Below are positions 61,299 through 64,000 of a DNA stretch of 64,000 bases, one piece after another; within the stretch, counting starts at the first letter, position 1, and every line of letters begins with the position of its first letter. The translations under genes were made by a program, and so were the position numbers. The stretch is taken from contig CM057156.1 of NCBI GenBank assembly GCA_029962745.1, positions 28,539,791-28,603,790 on the forward strand, read 5' to 3'. The stretch is from Echinometra lucunter (taxonomy: Eukaryota > Echinodermata > Echinoidea > Camarodonta > Echinometridae). The notes beneath the pieces were generated by a model. It was not told where the DNA came from, made no database searches, and saw nothing but the letters and a program-made list of their open reading frames with translations.

Positions 61299-61444
61299 CA
61301 TTATTATCATTATTATTATAATTATTATCATTATTATTATTATTATTATTATTATCATTATTATCATCATTATTATTATTATTATAATTATTATTATTAT
61401 TATTATCATTATTATCATTATTATCATTATTATTATAATTATTA

Positions 61445-61478
<34 letters not shown>

Positions 61479-61686
61479 CATTATTATCATTATTATTATA
61501 ATTATTATCATTATTATTATTATTATTATTATCATTATTATCATCATTATTATTATTATTATAATTATTATCATTATTATTATTATTATTATTATTATCA
61601 TTGTTATTATTATCATTATTACTACTACTACTACTACTACTATTATTATTATTATTATTATTATTATTGTTATTATTATTATTATA

Positions 61687-61730
<44 letters not shown>

Positions 61731-61790
61731 TGTTGTTGTTGTTGTTGTTGTAGTTGTTGTTGTAGTAGTTGTAGTATTATCATCATTATT
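61213..61790. repeat. Compound trinucleotide satellite (ATT/ATC)n-(ACT)n-(ATT)n-(AGT)n-(TTG)n
   Basis: About 580 bp of pure triplets. ATT with ATC and ATA variants runs to about 61,618, then ACT (61,620-61,641), ATT (to about 61,684), AGT (about 61,686-61,730), TTG/TAG (to about 61,773) and a short ATC end. The pattern of ATC/ATA variants repeats with a longer period (see findings). All open frames here are artefacts. Confidence 0.97.
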
Positions 61791-62720
61791 AGAATAGCTA
61801 GGGCATCGTATTTTTCAAGGCAAAATGCGAAGTTCCACCTTTGAACGCGATGGAAATAGGCTTTAAAAATTCAGTGACGCTCCCACGTGCTTCTGAAATC
61901 GAGTAGACTAACTCAGTCATGATGATGGTGTCTATCATGTAATGATGCTGAGAATAATTGCACAGTCATCTGGAAAGATGAATCTTTCCTCTCGCTCCAC
62001 CGCCCCTTGCTTCCACCTAGGAAGAGATCAAGGCGAGACATTGTGAGCGAGGGTGAAATCAAGCAAACATCAAATGTTAATAACTCAAATGAAACGGCCA
62101 GAGCGATAGCTACCTCCAAGGAAAACAACGTATGGGCAATTTGAGAATAGAGAAGAGTGAAATAATATAAGAGTTTGATGGGAAAGGCACTATCAGGGGA
62201 GATGGAGAGAAAAAGGAAAAGTAAATTGAAAGATTTTCTTTTTGTGCGTTGCAAAATCATATCAAAACAATTTGTGGATTGAAGATCTACATTCTCCTTA
62301 TTACTAGAACCTCTTCCAGGAGTATTAAGAGAAGACGATGTAACCTGATGTAAAACTGGAACGCATGAGAAAGTTGTTGGGAAACTGCATTTGCAACATA
62401 ATAAAGAAGATCAGTCTTCACCATCTTGAAAAAAATTACCGTTGCCTTTCTTATCAAGAGTGTCTTTATAGCCATGGAACGTCTCAAGGTACTTTTGAAA
62501 AGATGAGAAAAGCGGGTCAAGAAGGAGATAGGAATTCCCCATCGATTATCTTGAGTATATCTTTCAGCCTTATTATACCAATATCGGTAAAGTGGAGTAT
62601 CAAATGTTTCTTTAACGGCTGTCAAAAGTGCACGGGGTTTTCTGTTTTGATACAGGCCTACCTCTCTGTCTCAGAATAAAAGCATATTAAACCTGTAAAA
62701 GTGATGTGGGAATTGGAAGA
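61791..62720. other. Unrecognised non-coding sequence
   Basis: The open frames on both strands (61,913-62,260 minus; 62,287-62,625 minus; 62,365-62,679 plus) show no known domain. Confidence 0.45.
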
Positions 62721-62726
62721 CAGAGA

Positions 62727-62764
<38 letters not shown>
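62721..62764. repeat. (GA)n microsatellite
   Basis: About 20 GA dinucleotides. Confidence 0.95.
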
Positions 62765-62768
<4 letters not shown>

Positions 62769-63072
62769 CGTAGTTCCTAAATTCTAGCAGTCAATTTTTT
62801 TTGATGGATCGAGTGATATGGGTTTTTCCCATTTCAGTAAGACAGGCTATTTTTATACATATTTTACACGACCGATTTTTATCTACGCTTGTTGAAAAGA
62901 AAATTTGAATTAAAGATTAATTGTACTGATGATTTCACCCCAAATAACAGTCATGTTCTGTATGGACCATGGGATCTACAAAGGTATCCCAACCATCGAA
63001 ATTAACCTTTGGAAAGAAATTTATCGAGCTGAAAGTACAACAGTAAATTACTTACCAACGTGTGGACATGTT

Positions 63073-63242
63073 TGCCCGGAAATTTCCATATACTCTAAAT
63101 TTCTTAGATTTGATTCAGGGGCAACTCCAAAAATTGGATTACTAACCTTAATAATTTCTTAATCTAATTTTGGAGTGGTCCCTAATTACAAAACGACTTA
63201 GATTAATTTCCCATCTAAGAAATTCAGAGTATATACTGGGCA
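63073..63242. mobile_element. Palindromic MITE (about 170 bp)
   Basis: Inverted pairs nest from the outside in: TGCCC/GGGCA, ATATACTCTAAATTTCTTAG against CTAAGAAATTCAGAGTATAT, and CAACTCCAAAAATTGGATTA against TAATCTAATTTTGGAGTGG. It has no coding capacity. The target duplication is not resolved. Confidence 0.75.
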
Positions 63243-63404
63243 GGGCCTAAAAATATTGACTAGTTAAGGAATTTTGGCCATTTCCTCTTTTTAAGATGCT
63301 ATTCTTACAACTTAAGTACACAACTCAGAAATGTACCTCTCCTAAATATTTTCTACCCAAGAGGAGCCGAGCTATACAATAAAAAGCAATAGAAATATTA
63401 TTCT
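63243..63404. other. Unrecognised sequence
   Basis: Nothing recognised. Confidence 0.5.
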
Positions 63405-63500
63405 TTTTTTTTGTCAGCTAGTTTCAGAAATTGTCTTTGTTTTTGCCACATAGTTTCAGAAATAGTGTTTTCCTTTTGTCAGCCAGTTTCAGAAATTGCT
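63405..63500. repeat. Short tandem repeat, about 33-bp period
   Basis: GTTTCAGAAAT recurs at 63,421, 63,453 and 63,486, with related GTCAGCTA/GTCAGCCA sequence before two of them. On the minus strand the period equals 11 codons, giving FLKLADKRKTL and FLKLCGKNKDN in a 77-codon frame (63,657-63,424). Whether that frame is coding is unknown. Confidence 0.6.
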
Positions 63501-64000
63501 CCCACCCCTTCCCCTCTTTTACGAATTCCCGGAACTGCTCTTGCCCAAAGGGCATCCCAGAACACCTGAGCATCTGGCTGCACCCTGGGCCTCGAGTGAC
63601 GGCGCACCGCGGTGGTAACAAGTCCCAACTGAGACCGAACTGAAGATAGAATTCCATGGAATATTATTCAGTATGGAGATAACTTCGATAGTAACTCCAT
63701 TATATGCTTTTCCTAATTTTATTGTATGTTAAAGTCCCTTTCCAATGTTTTCGCAGTTGTATGTTGTGAATTATGTATTATGCGGTCTGAAAGTCTAATA
63801 TTTTTCACCCTATTATAAGTGAATTCCAAGTGCATAGAAATTTTGTTTCCTTTAATACTCAATTCATTTTATAATGATAATTTCATTATTGTTATATATC
63901 ATTCAATATCAAAACATATATGTATATAATATGATAGTTAGCCTGCAGGGCTTTTCAATCATCAAAGTTTTCCTGTCTTATTTTTCCCCTCTCCCTCTCT
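63501..64000. other. Unrecognised non-coding sequence
   Basis: A GC-richer patch at about 63,480-63,640 is followed by AT-rich sequence to the window end. No gene is supported. Confidence 0.45.

Noticed and set aside
61138..61844. 219-220-codon poly-Ile and Tyr/His frames
   Set aside because: These are triplet satellite readings, not genes.
62287..62625. 112-codon minus-strand frame
   Set aside because: Begins at a non-ATG codon and shows no motif.

Overview
This window looks like gene-poor, repeat-rich animal DNA, most likely from an echinoderm and probably a sea urchin. The evidence is AT-rich non-coding sequence, no bacterial-style gene packing, many microsatellites, tRNA-derived SINEs, 5'-truncated non-LTR retrotransposons (LINEs), and many short DNA transposons. 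One 1.5 kb element has long inverted repeats built from 15-bp tandem units and an 8-bp target duplication. That architecture matches what I recall of the TU foldback elements of sea urchins. The species call is inference. No intact protein-coding gene can be supported. The window may be intergenic or part of a large intron.

Layout: 0-13 kb is mostly unrecognised sequence with one SINE (about 0.6 kb) and several simple repeats. 13.7-17.4 kb holds a LINE 3' tail, a palindromic MITE, a 1.6 kb LINE with a clear reverse-transcriptase domain on the minus strand (broken by one stop and one frameshift), and a 488-bp TTAA-flanked element. 17.4-37 kb is sparse: LINE remnants near 19.2 and 30.7 kb, a SINE/LINE tail at 23.8 kb, and a piggyBac-type MITE at 26.25-26.66 kb. 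At 37.0-37.6 kb two SINEs sit tail to tail, with tRNA-Val-like and tRNA-His-like heads. 44.5-46.7 kb is a cluster of two adjacent TTAA-flanked MITEs, an L2/CR1-like LINE end and a TA-flanked inverted-repeat element. 50.1-51.6 kb is the TU-like foldback element, and 54.27-54.66 kb is a smaller foldback element of similar design. 55.06-55.41 kb has a palindromic MITE lying directly against a frameshifted THAP-type zinc-finger fragment, which runs into a 500-bp assembly gap (55,412-55,911). 56.2-56.7 kb is another LINE remnant. 60.35-60.84 kb is the inverted second copy of the 16.9 kb element, and 61.2-61.8 kb is a compound trinucleotide satellite.

The only host-gene candidates are the THAP fragment (possibly a pseudogene or transposon-derived), an 83-codon charged open frame at 59.5 kb with a TATA-like box upstream, and a GC-rich 450-bp patch at 53.3-53.7 kb that could be a promoter or 5' exon. 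Most of the structure is therefore mobile-element biology: several non-autonomous families sharing TTAA targets, foldback transposons with tandem-repeat arms, and C-tract plus CT-tract microsatellites that always have the same polarity.
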